64,000 nt of DNA, from contig NZ_CP070608.1 of NCBI RefSeq assembly GCF_017068455.1, positions 2,275,488-2,339,487 on the forward strand. The letters are read 5' to 3'. Both the position numbers and the translations under genes were made by a program. The notes under the pieces were generated by a model, which had not been told where the DNA came from, did not search any database, and saw only the letters and a program-made list of their open reading frames with translations. This DNA comes from Fulvivirga lutea (GTDB lineage: Bacteria; Bacteroidota; Bacteroidia; Cytophagales; Cyclobacteriaceae). Shown piece after piece: positions 27,401 to 35,400 of this stretch; within the stretch, counting starts at the first letter, position 1, and every line of letters starts with the position of its first letter.

Positions 27401-29512
27401 ACACCAGCAAATGATAGTCTAGTATATTATTGGCGGACAAAATTCTCCAATACCCAAAGTGGAGAGAGCGATGAATGGGTACAGAGTTCGTTCATTTTCA
27501 TAGATCAGGGGCAGGAAGGGTGGTCTCAAACTGAATTCCCACAGATTAAAGATAATATATTCAACGGCTTAGAGGTAGATGAAACAGAGGGAATTATAGA
27601 ATACCTAAAATCGGTGAGAGACTTAAGTATTTTGACTTTTGGGGCTGATACAGCCACAATTGCCGATGTTTCGGTTCGCATCAATAATCTGGAGTACAAT
27701 ATTGATAACCAAAAGAGGTGTCGCGATAATACTGTAAATCTCATAGCCTTTAATAAAAACGATGCGATACCTTATGCTGCTTTACCGCTCATTTTTCAGG
27801 ATAATCGTACTTGCGGACGTACACCTCAGGTCATAAACAGTTTTACTTTTGCAGAATTAGAATCTGGTAGTGATGATATTGTTGATTATATCGATAATGT
27901 AAATGAAGGTGATAGTGTAGTGTTATATACTATTGGGGATCCTATGCCGCAGTCATGGTCGGCTAATGTACTTGCCAAATTAGAAGAAATTGGTGCTTCA
28001 TCTTCAGAAATTTCATCGCTTCAGGTAGGTGAACCCTACATCCTCTATGGCAAGAAAGGAAGTGTCGCTGGCAGTGCCGTTGAGTTTAAAACGACTGAAA
28101 CTCCAGTCTCTGAACAGCAGTTGTTAGTTAACCTCACCGTTACAGGTGTACAATCGTCAGGCAATATTTTATCTGGATTGATTGGACCTGCAAATAGCTG
28201 GAATTCAGTACAGTTTGAAGCTACAAACGAGCCATCAGATGCATTTAATTTAGATATCATAGGAGTTGACCTTGATCGCAACGAGACTGTATTGTTTTCA
28301 TCATTAACAAGCTTCCCGGTAGATATTTCTACAATCAATTCTTCCACTTATCCTTTTCTAAGATTACGATTTAATAATTCTGATGAACAAGGTCTTACGC
28401 CACCATTAATAGATAAATGGCAAGTATTATATACACCGGTGGCGGAAGGTGTTCTGGTGGCTGAATCTCCAAACTTCGATGTGCTTAATGTTCAAGAAGG
28501 CCAACCTGTAGAGCGAGAATTTAAATTTGTAAATATTTCTAAACACTCATTTCTGGATTCATTGCAAGTAAGGCAAGAGGTATTTACCAGGTCATCTAGT
28601 CAGAATACAATGAATACTTTTAACATCTTTTCTCCTGAGCCCGGAGACACAACAACATTTAGTACTTCAGTGGTTACGCGTGGTAAGGTGGGTACGAATG
28701 ATTATAAAATAAGTGTTAACCCGAGAGTTGAGCCTGAGCAGTATTACGACAATAATATACTTGATTTAAGAAGCAATATCATAGTAGCAGAAGATGAGAT
28801 CGATCCTTTGTTAGACGTTCTTTTTGATGGCAGGTACATACTCAATGGTGACATTGTTTCTCCAACTCCACAAATAACTATTAGGTTGAAAGATGAAAAC
28901 CCATACATTCAGGTTTCTGATACAACAGCTATGCAGATTTTTCTTAAGAAGGAATGCGAAACCTGCAATTTTACCAGAGTCCCTTTTTCATCAAACAAGA
29001 TCAGCTGGACTGCAGCAACAGATGAGGAAGATTTTAAGGTGGAATATAGACCTGATCGACTCGAAGATGGAACTTATACGTTAAGAGTGGAGGCAACGGA
29101 TGAAGCCGGTAATTCAAGTGGTGATGAGCCCTATTTAATTTCTTTCGAAGTGATCAATGAGTCAACAGTTACCAACTTTTATCCGTATCCCAACCCATTT
29201 TCTACAAGCACACGATTTGTTTTTACGCTAACAGGATCAGACATACCCAATGAGATCATCATACAAATTATGACAGTGACAGGTAAAGTAGTAAGAGAAA
29301 TTACGCAAGACGAAATCGGGCCAATTTTTATCGGTAATAACTTAACTGATTATGCCTGGGATGGTCGAGATGAGTTTGGCGATCAATTGGCTAATGGAGT
29401 TTATCTCTATCGCGTTTTTATAAAAAAAGGCGGTGAGGCAGTAAAACAAAGAAGTACATCAGCCGACAAGGCATTTAAAAATGGATTTGGTAAATTGTAT
29501 ATTTTACGATAA
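24482..29512 (+). CDS. porU2: C25-family cysteine peptidase, PorU2-like type IX sortase
   Basis: 1676 residues with a signal segment (about 7-24, ending VFGQ). The gingipain-type C25 catalytic core is near residues 400-780: the catalytic dyad is His647 in ITFYGHSAPG and Cys681 in FLINGCNAGQFF, and the domain closes with QMVLLGDPAVKLFGP. Several Ig/CARDB-like beta domains follow, and the C-terminus is a FlgD-like/type A sorting-like module (NFYPYPNPFSTSTRFVF, GVYLYRVFIKK). PorU itself is ~1150 residues; this longer form matches what is called PorU2. It probably cleaves or anchors type IX cargo. Overlap with porV2 supports a functional pair. Confidence 0.85.
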   Translation: MIERMWWRGVLLVFCLVSWVNVFGQSYGFEWIDFNKSYYRVSLAEDGIYRLSFADLQNAGFPVSTVDPRRLQLFYKGEEQAIFVNGQGDAVFNTTDYIEFFGVANDGENDSRLYQPESSQPHTYYSIYTDTSSYFLTYNLTPVNGKRMTSYSENNTGGLPALTSENEEILQINATAYSPGQGYSAEEFTRYTYFDIGEGWTSTAIQENQNADFVLSGIVDQVLSDGVPRLEVLLVGRDNLSHNVSISVGPNASSLRNVGTIQFENYNNQLFTSNLLWTDISASGTLTVRVSALGVSGGNDLISTSYLKLDYPRQFDMNSAPNELFILPAQVSNKTYIEISNTPAQTQLYDVTDVNNVVRIGSNSISGGVSAIVNGTLSERRIWANGATFNTPIISRSNFRDINAANHDYLIISHKRLMQPASGSSNPVKSFAGYRASTAGGDYDTLVVEIQMLYNQFNYGISSPLAIYDFMRFMVDNGNPEFLFIIGKGLGPSLNFYRNPAGVINITQSGINYQIRDLVPAAGNPGSDIAFTAGLGGTQYEPAVPVGRLPARSSDQVMNYLNKMVEMESTPFDNLWRKNILHLSGGISEFELVNFRTFMDGFKDVAEAEFLGGEVQTIAKTSGSTVELINVADEVNKGLNLITFYGHSAPGIIDIDIGFVTDPVLGYNNAGRYPFFLINGCNAGQFFNSTITFGEDWVLAENKGALGFIAHSSFGFTGSLRRYSDFFYEVGYGDSVFVSKPIAEVQQEVARTYMETSAITDNNITQVQQMVLLGDPAVKLFGPEVPDYAITENDISVEAFNNEVLTSSLDSFAVKLTVRNYGRTRNDSLRVTINRTLSNNSIINYDSIFPRVKYLDTLVFCIKNNGENGFGNNTFSVQLDSDFSIPELDETNNSTSIDAFIPLFGTSNLYPINYSIVNEQPVELIAQSSDLIEGTRDFLFQLDTSANFDSPFLKTTTINTKLLARWVTELLPNTPANDSLVYYWRTKFSNTQSGESDEWVQSSFIFIDQGQEGWSQTEFPQIKDNIFNGLEVDETEGIIEYLKSVRDLSILTFGADTATIADVSVRINNLEYNIDNQKRCRDNTVNLIAFNKNDAIPYAALPLIFQDNRTCGRTPQVINSFTFAELESGSDDIVDYIDNVNEGDSVVLYTIGDPMPQSWSANVLAKLEEIGASSSEISSLQVGEPYILYGKKGSVAGSAVEFKTTETPVSEQQLLVNLTVTGVQSSGNILSGLIGPANSWNSVQFEATNEPSDAFNLDIIGVDLDRNETVLFSSLTSFPVDISTINSSTYPFLRLRFNNSDEQGLTPPLIDKWQVLYTPVAEGVLVAESPNFDVLNVQEGQPVEREFKFVNISKHSFLDSLQVRQEVFTRSSSQNTMNTFNIFSPEPGDTTTFSTSVVTRGKVGTNDYKISVNPRVEPEQYYDNNILDLRSNIIVAEDEIDPLLDVLFDGRYILNGDIVSPTPQITIRLKDENPYIQVSDTTAMQIFLKKECETCNFTRVPFSSNKISWTAATDEEDFKVEYRPDRLEDGTYTLRVEATDEAGNSSGDEPYLISFEVINESTVTNFYPYPNPFSTSTRFVFTLTGSDIPNEIIIQIMTVTGKVVREITQDEIGPIFIGNNLTDYAWDGRDEFGDQLANGVYLYRVFIKKGGEAVKQRSTSADKAFKNGFGKLYILR

Positions 29513-29579
29513 TAAACTCAAATCCCCCTAAATAGGTGAGAATGCTCTTTTGAAATCTTCCGATGTTGGCACCAAGTTA

Positions 29580-32531
29580 ATGGTTAAGAAAATCGCTTTC
29601 ATATTGATTCTAAGTGTTGTAGGAAAATTGGAAGGGCTAACACAGTCCTACAATTTCATTAACTACGATATTAGTGATGGGCTGGCCCATGATAGAGTTA
29701 CTGATATTTGTGAAGATCAGTTTGGGAATTTATGGTTGGCAACCGCAGGAGGTGGCCTTTCAAAGTTTAATGGAATTACCTTTGAAAATTATACCATAAA
29801 AAATGGCCTGGAAAGCAATTATGTTCGCGATATTCTCAATGATAAGAGGGGCAATATTTGGGCAGCCACTGCGGAAGGAATATCGAAGCTGGATGGTTTT
29901 CAGATTAAAAATTTTAGACTAGATAGTGCCAGATCTAATGATAATAGCGTTAATGTAATCTTTGAATCTTCAAATGGGGAAATATATTTTTCAGCTCCTG
30001 GCGGAGGCTTGGGAAAAATTGATTTGAATGATTCCTTGTCAATTTTAGATATTCAGGGCCTAATTCCTACAGACAGAATAATTGACATTGATGAGGATAG
30101 TAATGGCAATATTTGGTTTGTTTCTGCCATTAGAGGCTTGTACATGCTGGAAAATACAAAGGCATCGTTGCAATTAGATAACTCTATATTTAAAGGGTAT
30201 CTACTTTCTATCGAGCGAGATTCAATTAATGAACTCTGGGTTGGGTCTAACAAAGGATTGCTGAAATATGAACCTCAAAATGGTAGATCGCACGAGCTTT
30301 CACTTAATAATGTTTTTGTTAAATCTGTCGAATTAATTGATTCAACCACATATTGGTTGGTTACAGCTACTGGAGCTATAAAGGTAGAAAGAGGACAGGT
30401 GCGCACTTTTGGGCTGAGGGAAGGTTTAACAGACAAAGGTATTTCATCGATACTCGAGGATAGAGAAGGAACAATTTGGTTTGGTTCTGATGGCGATGGC
30501 TTATATAAGCTAGCGTCTGAATCTTTTTTGTTCTATGGGAAAGAACATGGTTTAACTAATCTTCCAATAATAACTATAACCGAAGATTCTGAAGATAATA
30601 TTTGGTTTGGATCATTTGGAAATGGCTTATCATATTTTGATGGTCAAAATTTTGTAGATGTCAGCCAAAACGAATCATTGAATTATATTACCAGTAGCGT
30701 AACTGCCGCTGATGGAACTATTTGGTTTGGTTCCCGAAGTTCTGGTATCTATGAATCCCAAAATGATACTTTTATTAATTACAATACTCAGGATGGTTTG
30801 GTTTATGATGCCACACGTTTACTGTATGTTGATAAAAATGCCAATTTATGGATAGGTACGGTAAATGGACTAAGTAAATATGACGGTAAGAACTTTATCA
30901 ATTTTAATGAAAACAACGGGCTGTCCGACAATGTGATATGGGGTGTTTCTGATTATGGGAATGACGGGGTATTAATTGTAACGCGTTCCGGATTTCATGT
31001 TTTTAAAAATAATAGCTTAACAAATCTCGATTTGCCACAGTCATTATTCAGCAATAGGATAAATACTGCCATTCAATCAACCAATGGAGCGCTATGGATT
31101 GGTTATTCAGGTCATGGCATAGCCAGGGTTGCTGACGATTCAGTAAACTATTTTACTACGTCTGATGGGCTCAGCTCAGATCTCATTTACAGTATTATTG
31201 AACAGGATGGAGACTTGTTAATTGGGAATGAACGGGGTGTTGATCGTATTGTATTGAATGAGGATGGAGATGTTGAAAAAATAAAACGATACGGACGAAT
31301 AGAAGGATTTAGTAATCTTCAAACAACATACGGAGCAATTTTTAAGCAGGATGCGAATAAGGTATGGTTTGGGAACGATAAAGGAGTATTTCTATATAAT
31401 GCTGAGAATGAAAAAGTAAATAGGGCTGAACCTTTAGTATATATTAGAGACTTTAAATTAGTGTACGAGGATAATAGTATTGAAGATTATGATGTAAAGT
31501 TGAATGCATGGTTTAATATCCCGGAAACTATTCAACTGAACTATTCAGATAACAATATTGTCATCGAATATTTTGGATCAAGTCTTCGAAACCCCGAAGA
31601 AGTGCTTTATAAATATAGACTTGTAGGTTTAGAAGGAGGTAAATGGTCAGAAAGCACTACCAGGCGTGAGGTTGTATATACCAACTTAAAACCTAATGAA
31701 TATCAGTTTGAAGTGATTGCCTCTAACAGCGATGGAATCTGGTCTTCAAATCCGGCAGTATTTAAATTTACCGTGACACCTCCATTTTGGCAGAGGTGGT
31801 GGTTTTATGTTGTAGTAATTACTGCGTTTGCTGCACTGTTTAAATCTTTTTATGATTATCGTGTTAGAATTAAGCTTAATAAGTTTCTAACAGTTGAAAA
31901 GATTCGGAATGAGGAGCAGCAGAAAGTGCGTAAGAGAATGGCAAGAGATTTTCACGATAACCTTGGAAATCAATTGGCTAGTATTTCGGTGTATGTAAAT
32001 CTTATCAACCTAAAATTGAAGAGTAAGTCTGAGGAGATTGATGGGTTACTCTCCAATATTCAGAAACACACGAATAGTTTGTTTTCAGGTACAAAAGATT
32101 TCATCTGGACCATGGATCCTGATAGTGACGAACTCAACGAGATTTATACATACATCAAAGATTTTGGTGAAGACCTTTTTGAAAAGGCACCAATGGATTT
32201 TTATGCCAGCGCCAATGGATTAGGTGATGCAAAAATACCACTACCCAGCGGGTGGAGTCGGCAACTCGTTTTAATTTTTAAAGAAGCCATGACCAACGTG
32301 TTGAAACACTCTGGCGCAAGTAAAGTTGAGTTGATTTTAAATCATTATGGAGAAGAGTTCGAAATCACTTTACAGGACAATGGTTCTGGTATTGATGAAG
32401 GTGCTAAAAAGGGCATGGGAATGAAAAGCATGAAAAATAGAGCTAAAGAAATTAATTCTTCGTTAGAAGTAGAAAGTAATAAAAAAGGAACAAAAATCAG
32501 ATTCAGAACTCAGGTTAATGTTGTTAATTAA
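29580..32531 (+). CDS. Reg_prop/Y_Y_Y sensor histidine kinase
   Basis: 983 residues from ATG 29580 (a TTG at 29550 is a weaker alternative). Signal segment MVKKIAFILILSVVGKLEG is followed by about 14 two-component-propeller repeats (patterns like EDQFGNLWLATAGGGLSKFNG and EDREGTIWFGSDGDGLYKL), a Y_Y_Y beta domain (LNYSDNNIVIEYFG), one transmembrane helix (about 740-760), then a HisKA_3 dimerisation domain with the phospho-acceptor His792 in RMARDFHDNLGNQLA and a HATPase_c domain (LQDNGSGID, KGMGMKSMKNRA). No response-regulator domain is fused; the partner is the next gene. The periplasmic propeller would sense a ligand or envelope state. It follows porU2 by about 65 bp. Confidence 0.93.
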   Translation: MVKKIAFILILSVVGKLEGLTQSYNFINYDISDGLAHDRVTDICEDQFGNLWLATAGGGLSKFNGITFENYTIKNGLESNYVRDILNDKRGNIWAATAEGISKLDGFQIKNFRLDSARSNDNSVNVIFESSNGEIYFSAPGGGLGKIDLNDSLSILDIQGLIPTDRIIDIDEDSNGNIWFVSAIRGLYMLENTKASLQLDNSIFKGYLLSIERDSINELWVGSNKGLLKYEPQNGRSHELSLNNVFVKSVELIDSTTYWLVTATGAIKVERGQVRTFGLREGLTDKGISSILEDREGTIWFGSDGDGLYKLASESFLFYGKEHGLTNLPIITITEDSEDNIWFGSFGNGLSYFDGQNFVDVSQNESLNYITSSVTAADGTIWFGSRSSGIYESQNDTFINYNTQDGLVYDATRLLYVDKNANLWIGTVNGLSKYDGKNFINFNENNGLSDNVIWGVSDYGNDGVLIVTRSGFHVFKNNSLTNLDLPQSLFSNRINTAIQSTNGALWIGYSGHGIARVADDSVNYFTTSDGLSSDLIYSIIEQDGDLLIGNERGVDRIVLNEDGDVEKIKRYGRIEGFSNLQTTYGAIFKQDANKVWFGNDKGVFLYNAENEKVNRAEPLVYIRDFKLVYEDNSIEDYDVKLNAWFNIPETIQLNYSDNNIVIEYFGSSLRNPEEVLYKYRLVGLEGGKWSESTTRREVVYTNLKPNEYQFEVIASNSDGIWSSNPAVFKFTVTPPFWQRWWFYVVVITAFAALFKSFYDYRVRIKLNKFLTVEKIRNEEQQKVRKRMARDFHDNLGNQLASISVYVNLINLKLKSKSEEIDGLLSNIQKHTNSLFSGTKDFIWTMDPDSDELNEIYTYIKDFGEDLFEKAPMDFYASANGLGDAKIPLPSGWSRQLVLIFKEAMTNVLKHSGASKVELILNHYGEEFEITLQDNGSGIDEGAKKGMGMKSMKNRAKEINSSLEVESNKKGTKIRFRTQVNVVN

Positions 32532-32543
32532 AATTATGTACAA

Positions 32544-33173
32544 ATGAGTTATTATAAGTCAAGAATTGTAATTGTTGAAGATAATGATGCTGTTAGAGAT
32601 GGCTTTTCGCTGATTATTAATAGTGTTAGCAATTACTATGTTGTAAATACCTACACAAATGCTGAAGACGCGATTAAAAAGATAAAATCTGACAACCCAG
32701 ATGTGGTGTTAATGGATTTAGAATTGCCAGGCATGAATGGTATAGAGGCTATTTCAATTATGAAAAAGAATCACCCTAATGTTGAGTTTATAGTTAATAC
32801 TATCTATGAAAATAGTGATTTGGTTTTTCAGGCATTGGTCTCTGGTGCTTCTGGATATATTACAAAAAACACGAATCATTCTGAGTTGCTAGATGCCATT
32901 GATGAGGTTTTAAATGGGGGAGCACCAATGAGTTCTAAGATTGCTAAAATGGTTGTTGCATCCTTTCAAAAGAACCCAAACTCACCATTGTCACCTCGTG
33001 AAACTGAAGTGCTAGAATTACTTGCTAAAGGCAAAAGTTACAGCATGATTGCTGATGAACTTTTTGTAACGAAAGAAACAGCAAAGTCGCACATTAAGAA
33101 TATCTATTCAAAGCTTCAGGTAAATAGTAAATCTGAGGCCATAGCAAAAGCTACTAAAGAAAAGCTGATATAA
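32544..33173 (+). CDS. NarL/LuxR-type response regulator
   Basis: 209 residues. The receiver domain has acidic pocket residues in IVEDND, phospho-acceptor Asp58 in VVLMDLELPGMNG and the conserved Lys in GYITKNT. The LuxR-type HTH occupies about 145-205 (LSPRETEVLELLAKGKSYSM, IADELFVTKETAKSHIKNIY). It starts 12 bp after the kinase stop and is the obvious cognate regulator. A strong terminator follows directly, ending this transcription unit. Confidence 0.95.
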   Translation: MSYYKSRIVIVEDNDAVRDGFSLIINSVSNYYVVNTYTNAEDAIKKIKSDNPDVVLMDLELPGMNGIEAISIMKKNHPNVEFIVNTIYENSDLVFQALVSGASGYITKNTNHSELLDAIDEVLNGGAPMSSKIAKMVVASFQKNPNSPLSPRETEVLELLAKGKSYSMIADELFVTKETAKSHIKNIYSKLQVNSKSEAIAKATKEKLI

Positions 33174-33200
33174 AAAAAGCTGCCAATTGGCAGCTTTTTA
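33174..33200 (+). terminator. Intrinsic terminator after the response regulator
   Basis: 33174-33199 is a perfect 26-bp palindrome (AAAAAGCTGCC-aatt-GGCAGCTTTTT). It can act in both directions, so it may also end the minus-strand gene at 33220. Confidence 0.9.
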
Positions 33201-33219
33201 CTTATTACTTGGGTAGCAT

Positions 33220-33912
33220 TTAGATAAGACTGTTGTAATATTCGAAGACCTTTATTATTTCAGCATCATCTTTAAGTTTTAAATTATTTTTCTTAGCAAA
33301 GGCTTCTACTTCAGAAGTTTTTTGTCCAAATACTTCATCGTTTTTCTTTACCTTATTTTTTAACTCAAAAACTTGATCCCTAACTATAACATAATGCTTA
33401 TCCTTCTTTAAAACCTTGTCATTTCTTTCACCGGCACTTAAGGCTACATTATAGGTTGCTTCTTTTATTTCCATATATTGATACTTGATAACCTTAACTT
33501 TGTCATTCACTAAAATCTCACAAATCCCTTTAGGCACATCAAAGGTAATATTGTTTACGACTGATGTATTGTAATAATGAATGGAATCTTTTAACGGTTG
33601 TTTAATAACGAATTTTTCAATTAGTGGTAACTGACATACTTTAATGCCGTATTCTGTTTTTATCTCCAGCAATTGATTTTTTAAATCATACTTTAAAGGG
33701 AACCCTCTTAAAACCTTCTGGTTCTTCAGCCATAAATCTCCTTCAACCCAATCTTCATTTAAGTAAAATGTACCTTCTAATTTAGGTGGTGGCAGTGGAA
33801 GTTGATCAATCACTTCACCTGGGTTGGCACTTTTTGTATCTGTAACGGCACTAACACTTTGACTAAAACTCAATGTAGGGATACAAATTATTAAAAAGAG
33901 TAATTTTTTCAT
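33220..33912 (-). CDS. Secreted protein of unknown function
   Basis: 230 residues with a signal peptide (MKKLLFLIICIPTLSFSQ). The mature protein has no domain I can name; it is rich in Lys and hydrophobic beta-like segments (KLEGTFYLNEDWVEGDLWLK, YDLKNQLLEIKTEYGIKVCQ) and ends with a Lys-rich helical region. This resembles periplasmic Bacteroidota proteins of unknown role. It shares the bidirectional terminator with the response regulator and has 68 bp upstream before the end of the next gene on the same strand. Confidence 0.65.
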   Translation of the reverse strand: MKKLLFLIICIPTLSFSQSVSAVTDTKSANPGEVIDQLPLPPPKLEGTFYLNEDWVEGDLWLKNQKVLRGFPLKYDLKNQLLEIKTEYGIKVCQLPLIEKFVIKQPLKDSIHYYNTSVVNNITFDVPKGICEILVNDKVKVIKYQYMEIKEATYNVALSAGERNDKVLKKDKHYVIVRDQVFELKNKVKKNDEVFGQKTSEVEAFAKKNNLKLKDDAEIIKVFEYYNSLI

Positions 33913-33980
33913 AGTTAGATAATTTAAGCTTTAAGATAGCCTCAAAACAGCTTTATAATAATCACCCAAAATGGGTGAAT

Positions 33981-34205
33981 TCAAAATTTATCAGGAGTTT
34001 GAATGATTTTTATGACCATTTCATGAGGATCACCATCTTTATCAAGCAAATAGAACTTCACAAGTGGATTATCCTCTGAAATTCGGTTTTCTATACTTAT
34101 AATGTCATTATCAGGTAAATGCTTTTCAATTTGTTCTTGTAAATCTTCAATTGCTCTGGCAAACTGAACCTCTAAATTACTGGGGTTATAATTGGTAGTT
34201 TTCAT
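33981..34205 (-). CDS. Short conserved protein, unknown function
   Basis: 74 residues from ATG 34205; an upstream ATG (34241) would add a poor 12-residue extension. The sequence NYNPSNLEVQFARAIEDLQ, a middle amphipathic part and the strongly patterned C-terminus LVKFYLLDKDGDPHEMVIK with IIQTPDKF look conserved; I recall similar short proteins in Cytophagales. No signal peptide or membrane segment. It lies 50 bp downstream of fabH on the same strand and is probably co-transcribed with it. Confidence 0.65.
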   Translation of the reverse strand: MKTTNYNPSNLEVQFARAIEDLQEQIEKHLPDNDIISIENRISEDNPLVKFYLLDKDGDPHEMVIKIIQTPDKF

Positions 34206-34255
34206 TAATGAAATTTGGTTTCCATAATATAGGAATTTCAAACTTCATATCCACT

Positions 34256-35254
34256 TTACCACCTTATTAATGCAGATGCCCATGTAAAACCACTTCCAAA
34301 GGCAGCTAAACAAATTAAGTCTCCTTTGTTTATTTTACCTTCTTCAAATGCCTCACTCATAGCTATTGGAATTGAAGCAGCAGTAGTATTACCGTATCTC
34401 ATTATGTTATTATAAACTTTAGAATCTGGCAGTTCCATCTTTTGCTGGATGTAATTGCTTATTCTCAAGTTGGCCTGATGTGGCACTAGTAGATCAATTT
34501 CTTCTTTGTTTAATTTATTGGCTTCCAAGGCTTCATTAATAACCTCCATAAATCGAACTACGGCATGTTTGAAAACCAAGTTGCCATTCATATAAACTTT
34601 GAATCCCGAAGTATCCAAAATTTGTTCAGGCTGCCTTTCTTCGTGAGGCCTGCTACTTCCAGGGTCTTTTACATATAGTTCCTCAGCAAATCTACCATCG
34701 GAATGAAGGTGTGTAGACAGAATACCTTGCTCTTCAGAAGGCTCCAGAATTGCCGCACCAGCACCGTCACCAAAAATTACTGCTGTACCTCTACCTCTTG
34801 TTGTTAAGTCTAGGGCTGTGGACTGAATTTCAGCTCCTATTACTAGCACTTTTTTATACATTCCACTTTTTATGAACTGGTCAGCGGTGGATAAGGCATA
34901 TATAAAACCAGAACAGGCATTTTTAATATCCATTGCCGGAATGCTTTCCAATCCGAGTTCTCGCTGTAGCAAAACACCCGATCCTGGGAAATAATAATCA
35001 GAAGTGATGGTAGCAAAAACAATAAAATCAATTTCTTCAGCTTTAACACCGGCACGATCCAATGCCATTCTACTAGCCTTAGCTGCCATGTTAGCAACAG
35101 TATCAGTTTCAGGATTAATCCACCTACGTTCTTCAATACCTGTTCTCTCAATGATCCACTCATTGTTGGTGTCCATCATTTGAGAAAGTTCGTCATTGGT
35201 TACAACTCTTTCAGGAACATAATGTCCTAACCCTGTAATTTTAGAATACTTCAT
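34256..35254 (-). CDS. fabH: 3-oxoacyl-ACP synthase III (KAS III)
   Basis: 332 residues, normal length. It condenses an acyl-CoA primer with malonyl-ACP to start fatty acid synthesis. The triad is visible: Cys114 in IKNACSGF, His259 in LVPHQAN, Asn289 in RYGNTTAASIP. The glycine-rich AAFGSGFTWASALIRW ends the protein. The gene stands apart from other fab genes, and a copy outside the usual plsX/acpP setting may be a secondary KAS III used for branched or specialised acyl primers. That is inference from location only. Confidence 0.92.
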   Translation of the reverse strand: MKYSKITGLGHYVPERVVTNDELSQMMDTNNEWIIERTGIEERRWINPETDTVANMAAKASRMALDRAGVKAEEIDFIVFATITSDYYFPGSGVLLQRELGLESIPAMDIKNACSGFIYALSTADQFIKSGMYKKVLVIGAEIQSTALDLTTRGRGTAVIFGDGAGAAILEPSEEQGILSTHLHSDGRFAEELYVKDPGSSRPHEERQPEQILDTSGFKVYMNGNLVFKHAVVRFMEVINEALEANKLNKEEIDLLVPHQANLRISNYIQQKMELPDSKVYNNIMRYGNTTAASIPIAMSEAFEEGKINKGDLICLAAFGSGFTWASALIRW

Positions 35255-35400
35255 CTATGATAATTTTAAAAGAACCAAATATAGCTAATTAAACGAATGT
35301 TTGTTAGGCTCCCATTGCCGGATTTCGCTAATCTTATTTTCCTATTAAGCAACCAATTAGTAATTTCAGTAGTCTATACATTGTCTAACACCATATTATT

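Noticed and set aside
33962-33977. Hairpin TCACCC-aaaa-GGGTGA near the start of the secreted-protein gene
   Set aside because: Short stem without a T run; no clear role as terminator or operator.
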